A stretch of 64,000 bases of DNA from Amoeboaphelidium protococcarum (Eukaryota; Aphelidiomycota; Aphelidea): NCBI GenBank assembly GCA_023515745.1, contig JALECJ010000256.1, positions 2,767,868-2,831,867 of the forward strand, written 5' to 3'. Below the pieces are notes generated by a model. It saw only the letters and a program-made list of their open reading frames with translations, ran no database searches and was not told the DNA's origin. Shown here piece after piece: positions 34,606 to 47,021 of this stretch; the stretch's first letter is position 1, and the number at the start of each line of letters is the position of its first letter. The position numbers and the translations under genes were made by a program.

Positions 34606-35055
34606 ATGTCCAATCGATTGGTCGAAAGTAGTCCTCTCTAAATAAAGCAAGCCAAATTTCTGGAAGATAGCTAGTCTCTTGCAAGTAGTGCCTCTCCGGA
34701 GCAGCGTTCAATCACAGACTTCCACCCGAACGTGAAGGCTCGTCTGTTTCAAGGCGATTCGTCGTTCCGGCGCACAATTGTCGAGTCTAATAAGCATGTG
34801 AAACACAACAACACTGTAGATAGTGGTCTTACATGGACATATGGTATTCTGCTACTACTGACTACTTATGTCTACTTTGCAATTAGTATGTACGCTATCG
34901 TAATTAGTAAATTCATGCCATACACAGGAAACAAGTTGCTGGACGCAATAAAAGATGACCATTACTACTGCTATTTGGTGCCAATCACGATCCCTGTAAC
35001 ACTGGCAGCAATAGTCATGAACTGGATGGGCATGAAATTCTTCCGACATAATTGA
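34606..35055 (+). CDS. PIGY: GPI-GlcNAc transferase subunit PIG-Y
   Basis: 149 residues. The C-terminal 75 residues form two membrane helices (YGILLLLTTYVYFAISMY and LVPITIPVTLAAIVMNWM) and end WMGMKFFRHN. The block LVPITIPV...WMGMKFFRHN is nearly identical in pattern to the end of human PIG-Y (LLPITIPV...WMGIKLFRHN). PIG-Y is a small ER subunit of the enzyme making GlcNAc-PI, the first step of GPI-anchor synthesis. The first 75 residues are a hydrophilic N-terminal extension absent from the 71-residue human protein. Confidence 0.88.
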
Positions 35056-35300
35056 TGAATATATGAATTTAAGTTTTAGATTTGTTAATTTGTTAATTTG
35101 ACTTGAAAGCGGCTTTATGAAGAATTAATATCTTTCTACATGTTACCTTTTGGCGTGTACATAATGCAAACTTACCTACAGTCTCGATTATGACTGGTTG
35201 GTCAGGTTGGTCTCGTAATATTGCGCCACGCGCTCGGCTCTTTTTAACCACGATCGATACGCGACAACGGCAGATTGTATTGAAATATCGTTGAGCTGTA

Positions 35301-38300
35301 ATGACTGCAAGTGGGAACGGTATTATCAACGGAGATAACATGCTGAGAATTGTTGGTGATAATGTACAATCTCCTGCGAAAATTACGCAACTGCTATAGA
35401 AGGTTAATCATGTCGCATCCGGTCAGATAGAGGATATCAAAGCTTACTATGTGGGCTATTGTCAACTGAGTTAAAGCCAGCTTAACGATACGGATCGCGT
35501 CAAGATTACCACATTGTTGACTGGGCGTTCTCTAGTATCATAAGAAGCTGCTTAGTTGTTGGAAGATTAGAAGGATAAGAGCAATGGTAAAATCTTTCAT
35601 GTTATTCCGAGAACTGGGACAATATCACCATGGTCATCCAAAGCGACCGACATTGTCAAGTACTGTGGGTTGGGTGATGTGATAGGACGCGTAGAACGAG
35701 GCAGAGTATACATTATATCTTGCAAGTCACCAGTATCATAGATATAATGGGAGTAAGTAATGGAAGAAATTCATGATAGAATGACTGAGCGTGTCCTTGA
35801 GAATGATCAACCTCAAATTGAAGACATTTTCCAACTTTCTGCGGTGCCTGGTGAGTTGTCATCTGTCGATATATTGGGATGCTAATCAGAGCTTGAAGCA
35901 TAAAGTGTTTTATAGGCAGCTAATGTAAAGTGGGGACTTGCACTGAGTTAGGAAGAGATTACGTACTTGGTCAAGAGTTATCGCGAGATTAACAGGAATC
36001 CAACTGATGCAGAGTTGATGATGTTTGGCCAGGTGAATTCCGAGCACTGTAGACACAAGATTTTTAATGGATGTTGGACCATAGATGGCGTGACATAGGA
36101 TCTTTCTCTTTTTTAAATGATCAAGAACACGTATAAATTGCATCCTTAGAATGTCCTTAGTGCGTATAAGGATAATGCCGCTGTGTTGAAAGGACATTCC
36201 GCTCAGTATTTGCAGATCCAATCAGTTAATAAAGAGTATCAGTTGGACGAGTAAGATGTGCATCTATTGTGCAAAGTGGAAACGCATAATCATCCTACAG
36301 CGATAAGTCCTTATTAGGGTGCGTCTACTGGCAGCGGTGGTGAAATTAGGGATGAAGCCGCGGTTGGTTGTGGTAGCAGAACCAAAGCCGGTCTCTGTGG
36401 ATTCACAGTGTCTAATTTGGTGATTCCTGGTTTTGTTCATGACTGGGAGCGTGATGTTGTGGGTAAACCCAAGAAGATTGCCAGTGCTCTGGACATTATG
36501 CTACAAGGTCCTTTGGGAGCTGCTGCTTTTAATAATGAGTTTGGAAGACCTTGTTTAACTGGGTATTTCCGGACATTTTGTCAGCAGATTGATGGTTCAG
36601 AGGTATTTGGCTACCACAAACCAGTTATGATCGCTGGTGGTATGGGTAATGTTATGCCGCGGAATATAGAGAAGAAGAAAATACCTGCTGGATCTTATTT
36701 AGCGGTTTTTGGTGGTCCATGTATGCTCATTGGATTGGGAGGTGGTTCTGCTTCAAGTGCATCTGGTGGATCTGGCTCGGCAGAATTGGACTTCGCCAGT
36801 GTTCAACGGGACAATCCAGAGATGTAGAGACGCGCTCAAGAAGTGATTGATGCCTGTGTGTCTATGGGTGATCTTAATCCTATATTGTCACTGCATGATG
36901 TTGGTGCTGGTGGTTTGAGCAATGCGTTCCCTGAGCTAGTACACGATAGTGGAATGGGAGCTACTTTCCAGCTGAGAGAAATTCCATGCAATGATCAGTC
37001 AATGTCTCCTATGTAGATCTGGTGCAATGAGTCCCAGGAGAGGTTCGTATGTGCCATTGATCGCAATCAGATTGAAGTGTTCAAGTCAATTTGCTAACGT
37101 GAACGCTGCCCGTTCGGGATTGCCGGTGTTGCAACATATGAGTAGGAACTCAGACTTGTGGATAGTCTCTCTTCTCAAGTACCTATTGATTTGCCAATGC
37201 AATTACTTTTTGGCAAAGCTCCTACTTTAAAGAAGTCTGATAGTACTGTACGCAGGGATTTGCAGCCTATACCTGCCGATTTGGGTAAAGTTGATGTAAT
37301 AGGTGCTGTCAAGAACGTTCTAAAGGTACCAGCCGTAGCTTCTAAGTAGTTTCTCATCACTATTGGAGATAGATCTGTGACTGGTCTGGTATGTAGAGAG
37401 CAAATGGTTGGACCGTGGCAGTGTCCCGTGGCTGATTGTGCTGTTACTGCCACATCTTATGAGACTTTGACGGGCGAGTGTATGGCTATGGGTGAGCGTC
37501 CTACTTTAGCTTTGATTAATCCAGCGGCTTCTGCTAGAATGGCCGTATGTGAAAGTTTGACTAATCTCGCTGCGGCTTACATTGGATATCGTGAAGATTA
37601 TACAACATCTATCAGTGAGATTGCAAGCAAGGATTTCGATACTTAGAGTTGTCTGGGAAGTGTCAGATTATCTGCCAATTGGATGGCTGCCGCTAGTGAA
37701 CCAGGCCAAGGATAAGCATTATATGAAGCTGTGCACGCGATTGGCATGGAGCTATGTCCGCAGTTGGGAATATGCATTCCAGTAGGTAAAGACTCCATGT
37801 CAATGAAGACAACGTGGCGTGATTCTGATGAGCAAGCGGGTATTAAATCTGTCACTTCCCCACTATCTTTGGTAATCACAGCTTATGCTCCTGTGGTTGA
37901 TGTTCGAAAGACTTTGACTCCTTAATTGCACAGGATTGATCAGTCTCTATTGTATTTCGTAGATTTAGCTGGTGGCAAAATGAGACTAGGTGGATCTAGC
38001 TATGCTCAAACTTTAGGCTTAGTGGGAACAGAAGTCCCTGATGTTGAAAATGTCTCTCTGCTGAAGAACTTTTTCCATCTTATGACCTTATCGAGAAACA
38101 GCAATTTGATCAAGGCTTATCATGACCGATCTGATGGAGGACTTATCGTTACTTTGATGGAAATGTGTTTTGCTGGCAGAGTTGGAGCTGCTTTAAAATT
38201 GGATGTTTCTAGATCAGACTTGTTGCCATTTCTGCTGAATGAAGAGCTGGGCGCTGTGGTTTAAGTTGATGCTAGAGATTAGTCCAAATTACTTGAGTTG

Positions 38301-39428
38301 CTTGAATAGTGCCAGTTGAGGTCTAATGTGCATTGTATTGGATAAGTTCTTTGTGACTCCATGGAGCTTTCTATTCAATTGAGTGACTCTGTAAATGACG
38401 GCGATCTTGTCAAGTTTGACCTGCAAGATTGCTTAAAGCTATGGAGTGAGACATCATACCGAATGCAGGCTCTTAGGGACAATCCTGTTTGTGCGTAGTA
38501 AGAATATGATGGAATTTCATTTAAAGTTCCTGGATTGTTTTACAAGTTGACATTCAATCATCTAGTTAATCCTTTGGAAACCTTAAATCTCAGCACTAGA
38601 CCAAAAGTTGCCATTTTGAGAGAGCAAGGTGTCAATGGACATCGCGAGATGGCGTATGCTTTTATGAGAGCTGGTTTTAGCGCCATTGACGTGCATATGA
38701 CTGATTTGATTGAGGAGAAAGTTGCATTGGATAATTTTGTCGGTCTTGCAGCGTGTGGTGGATTCAGTTATGGTGATGTGTTGGGCGCCGGCTCCGGATG
38801 GGCCAACTGTATTTTGTATCACCAGCAGTTAGTGGATCAGTTTAAGAAATTCTTTTAAAGGAGCGATACGTTCGCCCTTGGTGTTTGTAATGGGTGTCAG
38901 ATGCTGTCTCAGCTGAAATCTTTATTCTCGAATGATGATACGCTCGGAGCTACTGCAGCAACTAAGAATTAGCTGTTACCTCGTTTCGTTAAGAATAAGA
39001 GTGAATAGTTTGAGGCTAGAACATGCATGGTAGAGATTGTGCAGTCAGCGGCTAGTCATATTTGGTTTGATGATATGGTTGGTTCATAGTTGCCGATTGC
39101 TGTTGCGCACGGCGAAGGATTAGCCGCATTTGAGTCTAGTGGGAATTACAGTCAGCTGCAGTCTTAGTAGATGGTAGCTTTGAGATATGTGGATGGTTAC
39201 GGTTAACCAACAGAAAATTATCCACAGAACCCAAATGGAAGTGTAGACGGCGTAACCGGATTTTGCTCTGCTGATGGACGCGTCCTGATCATGATGCCAC
39301 ATCCGGAGCGTGTCATAAGGACTGTAAGCAACTCCTGGTGTCCAGATGAGATGTTGCATTCGTCTGATGATCAAGCAGACGGGCCTTGGCTAAGAATGTT
39401 CAGAAACGTGAGAAAATGGGTCGGATGA
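35301..39428 (+). CDS. PFAS: Phosphoribosylformylglycinamidine synthase
   Basis: 1375 residues, one exon; yeast ADE6 and bacterial PurL homologue. It converts FGAR, glutamine and ATP to FGAM in de novo purine synthesis. Visible: N-terminal PurS-like domain, [63 protein letters not shown], two AIR-synthase-like halves, and a class I glutamine amidotransferase domain from about residue 1100 (ILREQGVNG, Cys in NGCQML about 1198, His in PHPERV about 1334). The full-length frame runs through many TAA/TAG codons. A second Met at 35340 is also possible as start. Confidence 0.96.
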
Positions 39429-39586
39429 ATTTAATACTCTTTACATTCCTAATTATTTCGGTTTCTACTGCACATTCCTTTTGTTTACATAGAGCTTTGC
39501 TAAACGCGCGTCTCTCAACTGAAGCAATCAAAAGTCGGCTCTTCATCAAAGAGAAAAAGTAAGCAAAAATAGGCAAGTTTTATAGA

Positions 39587-41122
39587 ATGCCGCCAGTGAT
39601 AAAATCTAGTAGAGGGAAATAACGCGTCGATCCTATGGCAAGAGCCGAGTCTTCATTCTTGACTTCGCATAAGCAGAAGAAGGATAGATAAAAGTTTAAG
39701 GCTCGTGAGGAGAAGAGATTGGATAAGAGTGTTAGTGTCGTTATCGACCGCAAAAGCTCGCGTAAAATACTGGAGCAAGCCCGCGCGTAAATGGAGGAGT
39801 TGGAAGATAATGAGGACCGGTCATTGGATATCAATGCTTTTGATAGATATTCTAGACATCAAGAGTTTAAATCTTTAGATAGCGATGAAGATGATGATGC
39901 GTATGGAGACGATTCTGCTGATGAAGAGTTATAAAGCAATTTTAGCGATTTTCACAACTTTGATGAAGATGCCGCTAGTGATATGGGGGATTTATACGGT
40001 GAGTATAATGATATTTCTGCTCAAGATAGGGATGCATTGAATCTGTTTATGCCTGATGGTGATGATTTTGATGAAAATGGGGCAGATTTTGAACGTGTTA
40101 ACCTGTCATCTATCGTCATGAGTAAGTTACGGGAGATGGAGGATAATGAACATGGCTCCCACCCTTAGCAGTATATCCCGCCAAATTTAACTCCCAAAGT
40201 TGTTGAAGTTTATGGAAAAGTTGGATTGTTACTGGCACGTTATAGATCCGGAAAGTTGCCCAAGGCTTTTAAGATTATCCCATCACTGGCCAACTGGGAA
40301 GATATCTTGTACTTGACAGCGCCAGAGAACTGGAGCCCTGCTGCAGTACTTGCTGCCACCAAGATGTTCTCTTCCAATCTCAAGCCAAAGATGGCTCAGC
40401 GGTTCTATAATTTAATCCTCTTGGATCATGTCCGCTCAGACATGGGAAACCGTACTGCTCTGAAAGAAGTTGGTGGCACTGGAAGCAAGAAGGACACTCG
40501 TATTATTAATCCGCATCTGTTTGAAGCGTTGAAGAAGGCCTTATACAAACCAGCTGCTTGGTTCAAAGGTATTTTACTGCCGTTGTGTGGTGTCTAATCT
40601 AGATTGAATCCTAATGCGGACGCGTCAATGAGCTGCACTTTGCGTGAAGCACTGGTGGTGAGTAGCGTACTGAAAAAGACTAGTGTGCCTCTGCTGCACA
40701 GTGCGGCCGCGTTAATGAAATTATCATAGATTGAACGCTACAACGGCGCCAACAGTATATTTATGCGCGTGCTTCTGGATAAAAAGTACGCTCTGCCTTA
40801 CCGTGTGATTGACTCAATTGTTGAGCACTTTTTGCGTTTCCGTCATGGACCGGGCGATGATTTTGTGAGATCCTCGTACGGTCGCGGTGCCAGAAAGATG
40901 GAGAATCCTAACAGTATGCCGGTGATTTGGCATTAGTGTCTGCTCACCTTCTGTCAGAGATATAAGGAAGATATGTCTCCTGAGTAGAAGGAAGCAGTAT
41001 TGGAGTTGATAAAGGTTCAAAATCATCACTTGATCTCACCTGAAGTTAGGCGCGAACTTGTCAACTCTAGATGCAGAGGTGATGACAATGTCATGGCTGT
41101 TTATGGGGACTATCTGTACTGA
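39587..41122 (+). CDS. BYSL: Bystin (Enp1), 40S ribosome biogenesis factor
   Basis: 511 residues, one exon. Bystin/Enp1 binds 18S rRNA precursors and is required for maturation and export of the small subunit. A basic then very acidic N-terminal half (about residues 1-190) precedes the conserved domain: [98 protein letters not shown] and [17 protein letters not shown] (each given singly). Domain order and length fit the family. Neighbour spacing is 158 bp from FGAM synthase. Confidence 0.95.
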
Positions 41123-41512
41123 AGATATACCTCTTTTGATAGAATTGATCATAGAAATAGTAATCTATGATAATATAATTCTATTAATTTTTAGTTACTG
41201 GCATTTTAAGATTTAAATTTCTTACCTTGCGCCCGCTCAGTTACAGTCCCCAACAAATTCGATCATTTCGCCTATGACGACTCTTCAAAATATCAATGAG
41301 TCAGCACTTCGCACTTATACGATGACAGGTCGGTGTTCCACTCAAATACGCCTCGACTTTCCTATTTTAAACTTGTTTCGAAGTCGCATCCTCTGTCTTC
41401 GTTTCAGCCTTGGGCTGTTTCAGCCTGGGATTTAAATTTAGACGAAAATGGCACCAATCCATAACTCCTTAATCCTGAAAGTTATTAAACCCGTTCAATC
41501 CGTCGGCTATGG
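41123..41512. other. Intergenic, 390 bp
   Basis: Between bystin and the coiled-coil ORF. There is a near-repeat of TTTCAGCCT(T/G)GG at about 41402-41430. An open frame from ATG at 41277 runs to TGA at 41568 but has no recognisable family and overlaps the next ORF; it may be a 5' part of that locus. Confidence 0.35.
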
Positions 41513-41824
41513 ATGCTCGTTCTCGCTCTGTCCTGGTCAATGCTCCGTCTAATGGCTCTCCCTTTAATGAATAAGAGAAAGGCGGTCGCTGAAAATAGCG
41601 TTAACCTGCACGTGTCTGGAGTGCCGCGCATTATGGGCCGCGATGCACCTTAAGGAATGGTAACTCTGATGGTTTAAATTAATGGCCGCCTAACTGCCAT
41701 TGAAAACCGTCTTACTGCCATCGAAAACCGCCTAATAGGAATCGAAGAGCGCGTAACTAGAATCGAAGGGCGTATGGACAACATTGAGTAAGTGTAAGAC
41801 CAACAAGATCAATCTAATGCTTGA
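41513..41824 (+). CDS. Small coiled-coil protein with RLTAIEN repeats
   Basis: 103 residues from ATG at 41513; the start is ambiguous (in-frame Mets at 41540, 41552 and 41567). Heptad/7-mer repeats RLTAIEN, RLTAIEN, RLIGIEE, RVTRIEG, RMDNIEQ form a continuous coiled coil, the last two-thirds of the protein. In the +1 frame just upstream, from ATG at 41511, is a protein-like stretch DARSRSVLVNAPSNGSPFNE that ends in TGA, so the locus may be frameshifted or spliced. Function unknown. Confidence 0.5.
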
Positions 41825-42206
41825 GTATCTCAGGCCAAACCAAGGGAGAGGAAGTCAACTGCTGCAAAGGACCTGGCGTATCCACTTTGCCAGACAACGT
41901 CAAGGCTGTCGATTACGCTGAATCTTATGAATTCGCATTTCCTTCCTAATATGTATGAGCTGTCCAGGATATAAAGTATACGTACCCTTCGTTTGCATGC
42001 GTGCACAAAAGGTGCTCGATTGTAGATCACAAAATATGCTTAACCTGCGTACTTTGGGTATGAAGTCAGCCTCATGAAACAGGAAGAAATAGTAAAACAG
42101 ATTCTATAATACGATCTCTTACATAGATGTTCATTACTAAAATGCATTTAAATGATAATAATTTATCAAAGACTCAAGATTTTAATTCAAATCCGTATAT
42201 CATTCC
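41825..42206. other. Intergenic, 382 bp
   Basis: Spacer between the coiled-coil ORF and ECH1. Long frames here exist only because TAA/TAG are not stops. I find no conserved motif, RNA gene or repeat. Confidence 0.4.
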
Positions 42207-43265
42207 ATGTGGTCGACTTTCTTTAGAATTCAAAACTTCATACCGACCATGTCTATAAGATCGCGCATACTGTCAGAGTTCGTGTAGCTAGTTGAACTCA
42301 ATCGCACGTCCCGTTTGAATGCTTTGAATGACTAGTACCTTTTCAATCTTATATTGGAACGTAAAAGCGACGTTCTATGGCATTTATGTAGATTTTTTAA
42401 CGAATTGGGAAGTCATTTTAGAAGCGTTGCTGATGATTCTGATGTTCGCGCCATCATCTTAACCGGTGGTGAGTCGAAGCACTTTACTGCGGGCTTAGAT
42501 TGTACGATTATTAGATGATTATAGAACAGATTATAACAGATGTGCATCTCTAGAATTAGTGTAGTGACTGATAAAGCATTGTTTGAGATAATCAGTGGAG
42601 GTGAATGCACTGGGAGGCGTGGTTTGAGTTTGAGGTCATTGATCGACCGTTGGTAAAAAGCTGTCACTGCTGTCGCATAGTGTTAGAAGCCCGTCATTGC
42701 CTGTGTTCACGGTGCTTGCATTGGTGGCGGTGTTGATCTTATTGCAGCGGCTGACTTGCGCTTCTGTACTAAAGACGCGTACTTCTCTGTCAAGGAAGTG
42801 GACATTGGATTGGCTGCAGACCTCGGATCCATCCAGAGATTAACTAAAATTATTGGCCATCACGGTAAATTGCGTGAATGGTGTTATACTGGGCGTAATA
42901 TTAGCAGTGACGAAGCTTTATAATATGGCCTGGTAAATGGTATATACGAGACTAAAGATGAAATGGTAATTTGTTTGTTATTGATTGATGAAACTCGATC
43001 ACTATTGATCATGTCTTTTATAATAAATAACAAAGATGTGTAGATGAAGCAAGTACAACTTTTGGCGGAGTAGATTGCTGCCAAGTCTCCAATAGCAATC
43101 AGGGGAACTAAGGTGTCATTAGAACATGCTTTGGATCATTCTGTTCAGGAGGGGCTGGATTTTATTAAGAACTGGAACATGACCATGTTGCAGTCAGAAG
43201 ATTTATAAAAGAGCGTCATGTCCGTACTGAATAAGGATACCAATGTTAAATTCTCAAAATTGTGA
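42207..43265 (+). CDS. ECH1: Delta3,5-delta2,4-dienoyl-CoA isomerase, peroxisomal
   Basis: 286 residues in four exons: 42207-42334, 42392-42501, 42565-42965, 43044-43265 (introns 57, 63 and 78 nt). It isomerises 3,5-dienoyl-CoA intermediates in oxidation of unsaturated fatty acids. After splicing the crotonase core reads NALNDQFFNELG, GGESKHFTAGLDL, PVIACVHGACIGGGVDLIAA and VKEVDIGLAADLGSIQRL; the catalytic Asp-Glu-Asp set of ECH1 (in AADLR, VKEVD and VDIG/AAD) is present. The protein ends in SKL, a canonical PTS1, so import by PEX5 is predicted. Introns 1 and 3 are multiples of 3 without in-frame TGA and were recognised by alignment logic, not by frame breaks. Confidence 0.9.
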
Positions 43266-43340
43266 AGATCTAATCAAGAAATTGCAACAATTAAAACACT
43301 GATATATACTGTACTTTCTATTCTTACTAATTTTTTTCAA

Positions 43341-46300
43341 TCATTAGTTGGCGTTCTAGTTTAGCTTTAAAAGAGCTTGATACAAATTAATAGCGGAATC
43401 CTGTATATCCTCGCCATCTTGCAGTTGTCCACTGAGATCCTTAACGTTGAGTAGCACTTCAATCATATTCAATTGCTTCCGGGTGAGGACTGTAGAAAAG
43501 TCGCCATTAGAGACATCAAAATTCAAGTTGGCCCACGTCAGGATACCTAGTAGCCACTGAGAGTCGAATTATAAAGTGTCCAAATCATTTGCCTGAATGC
43601 TCTCCATGATTGCTCTTATTAGAGTTATAGACGTTTGACTTGCCCAAGCATTACGGAAATTGGTCTTGGCCTTCAACCACTCCCTAATCACCTTTTGCAG
43701 TAGACTTAGATCAATACCTTATCCTCTGCTGACAAGAGGCAACTAAATCTCCCAAGGCATCTGACTGGGATACTAGAACACTTTTTCCAATTCCTGCAAT
43801 TAAGAAGCCATAAAATCATAACTTAATCTGTCCACAAACGTGGAGTTTTAAGCAGGTGAATACATGGCGGTCATTAAGATTATAGAGAGCGCACTTTCAT
43901 TAAATTGCGCGCTACTATTTCCTCCATATTACGACTTCACGTACCCATTCAAATCATTAAAAGCTCTAGTAGCCAGGAACTAAGGTTGTTGTGAGATCTG
44001 TGAAGTGGTCCAGTGCTTGAATGTCTCAATAAAACGACCAATGACCTAGGAGTAATGCTATTGGATAATAAGATGAAGCTATATTGCAGGAGCAAGCAAC
44101 TTTTACGTGGCTGAGCGAACTTTTTAGGCAGTAATATCTGGTGAGTCAGCACTTGCACCAAGACCTTGGGCCAGCGATAGACAAAGATTTACAATGTTAA
44201 CATTCTTCACAGAGCCATCCGACTGATTCATGAACTGATTAATAGATGTTATCAGTGGGAGAGATGCATTAATAAACGCACGAAATTTTGTAGAATCATC
44301 AACAGTTGCATCAACGCCGCCTGGTTACTAAGGATTAGTATCATTGGATTACAATGGCATCTAGAAAATGTTCACAGCATCTAGCTAGGTATTCATCACA
44401 TCATTCACCGGTTCGCTGTCAGCATTAAAAGGCCCGGCAAAGGTAACTTAATCGAGTAAAAGTGATTACCGACTAGAATTGCGATTAGTATCCTGCTGTG
44501 AATGACCATAAAACCACTGAGATTCAAACTACGCGGCGTCCAGCATTTAAGCAGCTGTTTGAAATTCATTAAACTAAAACCCAACATCCCCAGACTTATA
44601 TTTGCTACCAATGGTAGCCAATGTCGATTGTATATCGCTACTGTATTAAGTATAATCAGCAGCAAAGCTAGTCCAATTAAAAGTTCTTTCAAAGTTAGGC
44701 AGACTGCTAGTGTTAAAACGTACCCATTCAGACTATTAACAAACATGAGCAGGACACCCCTCCAACTCCAGTCTAACTTCAAGCACGGATGCAACATCAT
44801 AGTCAGCAGCCAGAACAATCTCTCCCGATCTAGAACTGGTTGACCATACCACCTTCTTACCCTCGGTACTCACATACCGACTATTCTCTTATCTTCCCAG
44901 GCTAACCGCACGCCACTGGCTTTACCTTTTAAAGAAATTGAAAGAGTCCCAGAATCCAGACACAGGTTATTCTTCTTCTCTCAGCATGCAATTCTGGTCA
45001 TACAGAGCATAAACGTTCACTTTATCACGCTTTCTGTTAGATGAGTGTCTTAATTACAAATTAGTCTGCAATCTAGGTAAAGACACATTATTGCCCGTCT
45101 GAGTGATTAACATTGCTGGATAGAAGCGGAGTACTGCTAACTTTTGCGGGGAATTCCCAGTCAGGATAGAGTCCTCATACACTACATTAGCATTGACATT
45201 GAATAAAGCATCCTGAAGCCAGCAGCCATTAGAGCGGATATAATTCTATGGGCAGCCTGAACCTTAAAAAAGCACTGAAGAACCAGAAAACGTCACGTTT
45301 GCGATAACTTCCTCATCAAAAGGATTCAAGTAATCCACCACTATAGGCAGTGAGTTGCCACATGCACCCACTCGATTTGTCCATGGCTGAGGCACTATAC
45401 GAGACACGTCGATCTCCGATGGACTTAGCATTGTACTGAGCAACATGGATCTAGTGTTTAGAATCAATTCGCCCTTGTCCTCATTAAACGGTATAAAGGA
45501 GCTCAATGTCATATTCAATGGCGTCATCACATGACCGCTAAGAGAAGATAGCACTGGTAGCAGAGATCCGGACCATCGCGTACTACCAGATAGCTGCAGA
45601 CCACGACTATATGACTTTCCATTTATGGAAGACACTGAGACTACGGATGCATCGCGATGAAAGACATCATTTGAAGATTGGCCAGACTTCATCCTGTCAG
45701 TCCAGTCTGGCAGCTGATGGCCTTACAACATATTATTCATCCCAATCCACAGACCACCACCAGCTTCAGCACCTCCAACACAGCCAACGCGAACATGAAC
45801 ATCACTTTTATGAATCCTGCTTCTAGCCTTGTCAGAGAGGAACTGAATACAGCATGATGCCAACTCAAAAGGCTTCAGGTTACCAACAGACTACTGAGTA
45901 GAAGGATTATCGACTTTTGTGTTGGTCCAATTTGATATTTGCACTTGAGGCAACTGATTATCAGAACTACTAATAGAATTAACTACAGCCTCATAGTTGG
46001 ATGGCAAGAATCCTAAAATTGGAGATTACGGAGATAGTTTTCCACAAATAGCCTTTCCAATTGGCAGAGTGAACTTTGACGTAGGCATAGCTTACAGGCG
46101 GGGATTAAGAGTAGGCAGAGGATCGTCAGTGTCAATAAAAGTCATGTTTATGAGTCTGATCTTGTCCAGATCAAAGAATGTTCCCACCGCAGTAGAAAAT
46201 ATTGACATTGAACTTACGGCATAGTCGAGTATTTACTTCACATTCCCAAAGTCGCCATAATTCTAGGGATAAATATAAGCATCGACGCCTTGAGTCATTC

Positions 46301-47021
46301 TACTGGCCAATTGTGAATACAAATACTCTGTTCGGCATCCCTAAATGTTACAATTCTATTCTCTGTACAGGATAGGCAGAACAATAACCAAGGAGATACA
46401 ACAGAAGAAGATCAATGATATGGCAATCTTCTTTTTACGCGACCAATGGTCCCAGCGATCGATAGTCTGATGTTTAAGTGCAACACTGAGCATACTGGCG
46501 CGCCGTCTAACACCTTTCCATGACGCTGCAATGCTGGCTCTGGGAGAGTGAAAGTATTGGGATCTCTGACGCGTACGCTTCTAATAATACCCATCATTAT
46601 CACCATCATTGTCCATAGATAATGGCGGAGGCAGAGCAATGGAGAAGGTGGTCCGACTCGGATTCTTCCTAGTGAACGCGACTTGAGGACTTACAGGAGG
46701 ACTCAATGCTTAATGACCATCTTCACTACCAATTGGTCGCTAATATGAGCTGAATGTCCGGGTGCTGCGGGTGCTTAATGCAGACTTGATTTTCTGAGGA
46801 GATGGCTACTAACTAGGTGCAGAAGGTCGATTATGCAAATCAATATCTAGTTAGAGTAACTGATCAGACAGCCTATTTCTATTAGATATCATGCTGCTTC
46901 TAGCTGCTCTTCTCTACTGCGAGTCTTGAACCGAGTCACTCACATTACTCAAAGAGCGGTCACCTACGTCGCGTTAATCTTCACCGCTTATAGGCTAAGC
47001 ATTACCATTAGATTCATCCAT
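43341..47021 (-). CDS. Giant type II membrane protein, unknown family, paralogue A
   Basis: 1226 residues, one exon, TGA at 43341. Residues 1-195 are Ser/Arg-rich and disordered; a membrane segment (ISLIFFCCISLVIVLPILY, about 199-217) is followed by CNIQGCRTEYLY and a roughly 1000-residue exterior part with many N-x-S/T sites. Landmarks shared with the gene at 57536: C-N-x2-G-C-K/R after the membrane, ICGKL.P...LGF.P, CCIQF, D.H.R..C, SGCPQNY..S, and a C-terminal helical end with QWLLGIL. No catalytic motif (for example HExxH) or known domain was found. The role is unknown; surface exposure is inferred from topology. Confidence 0.8.
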
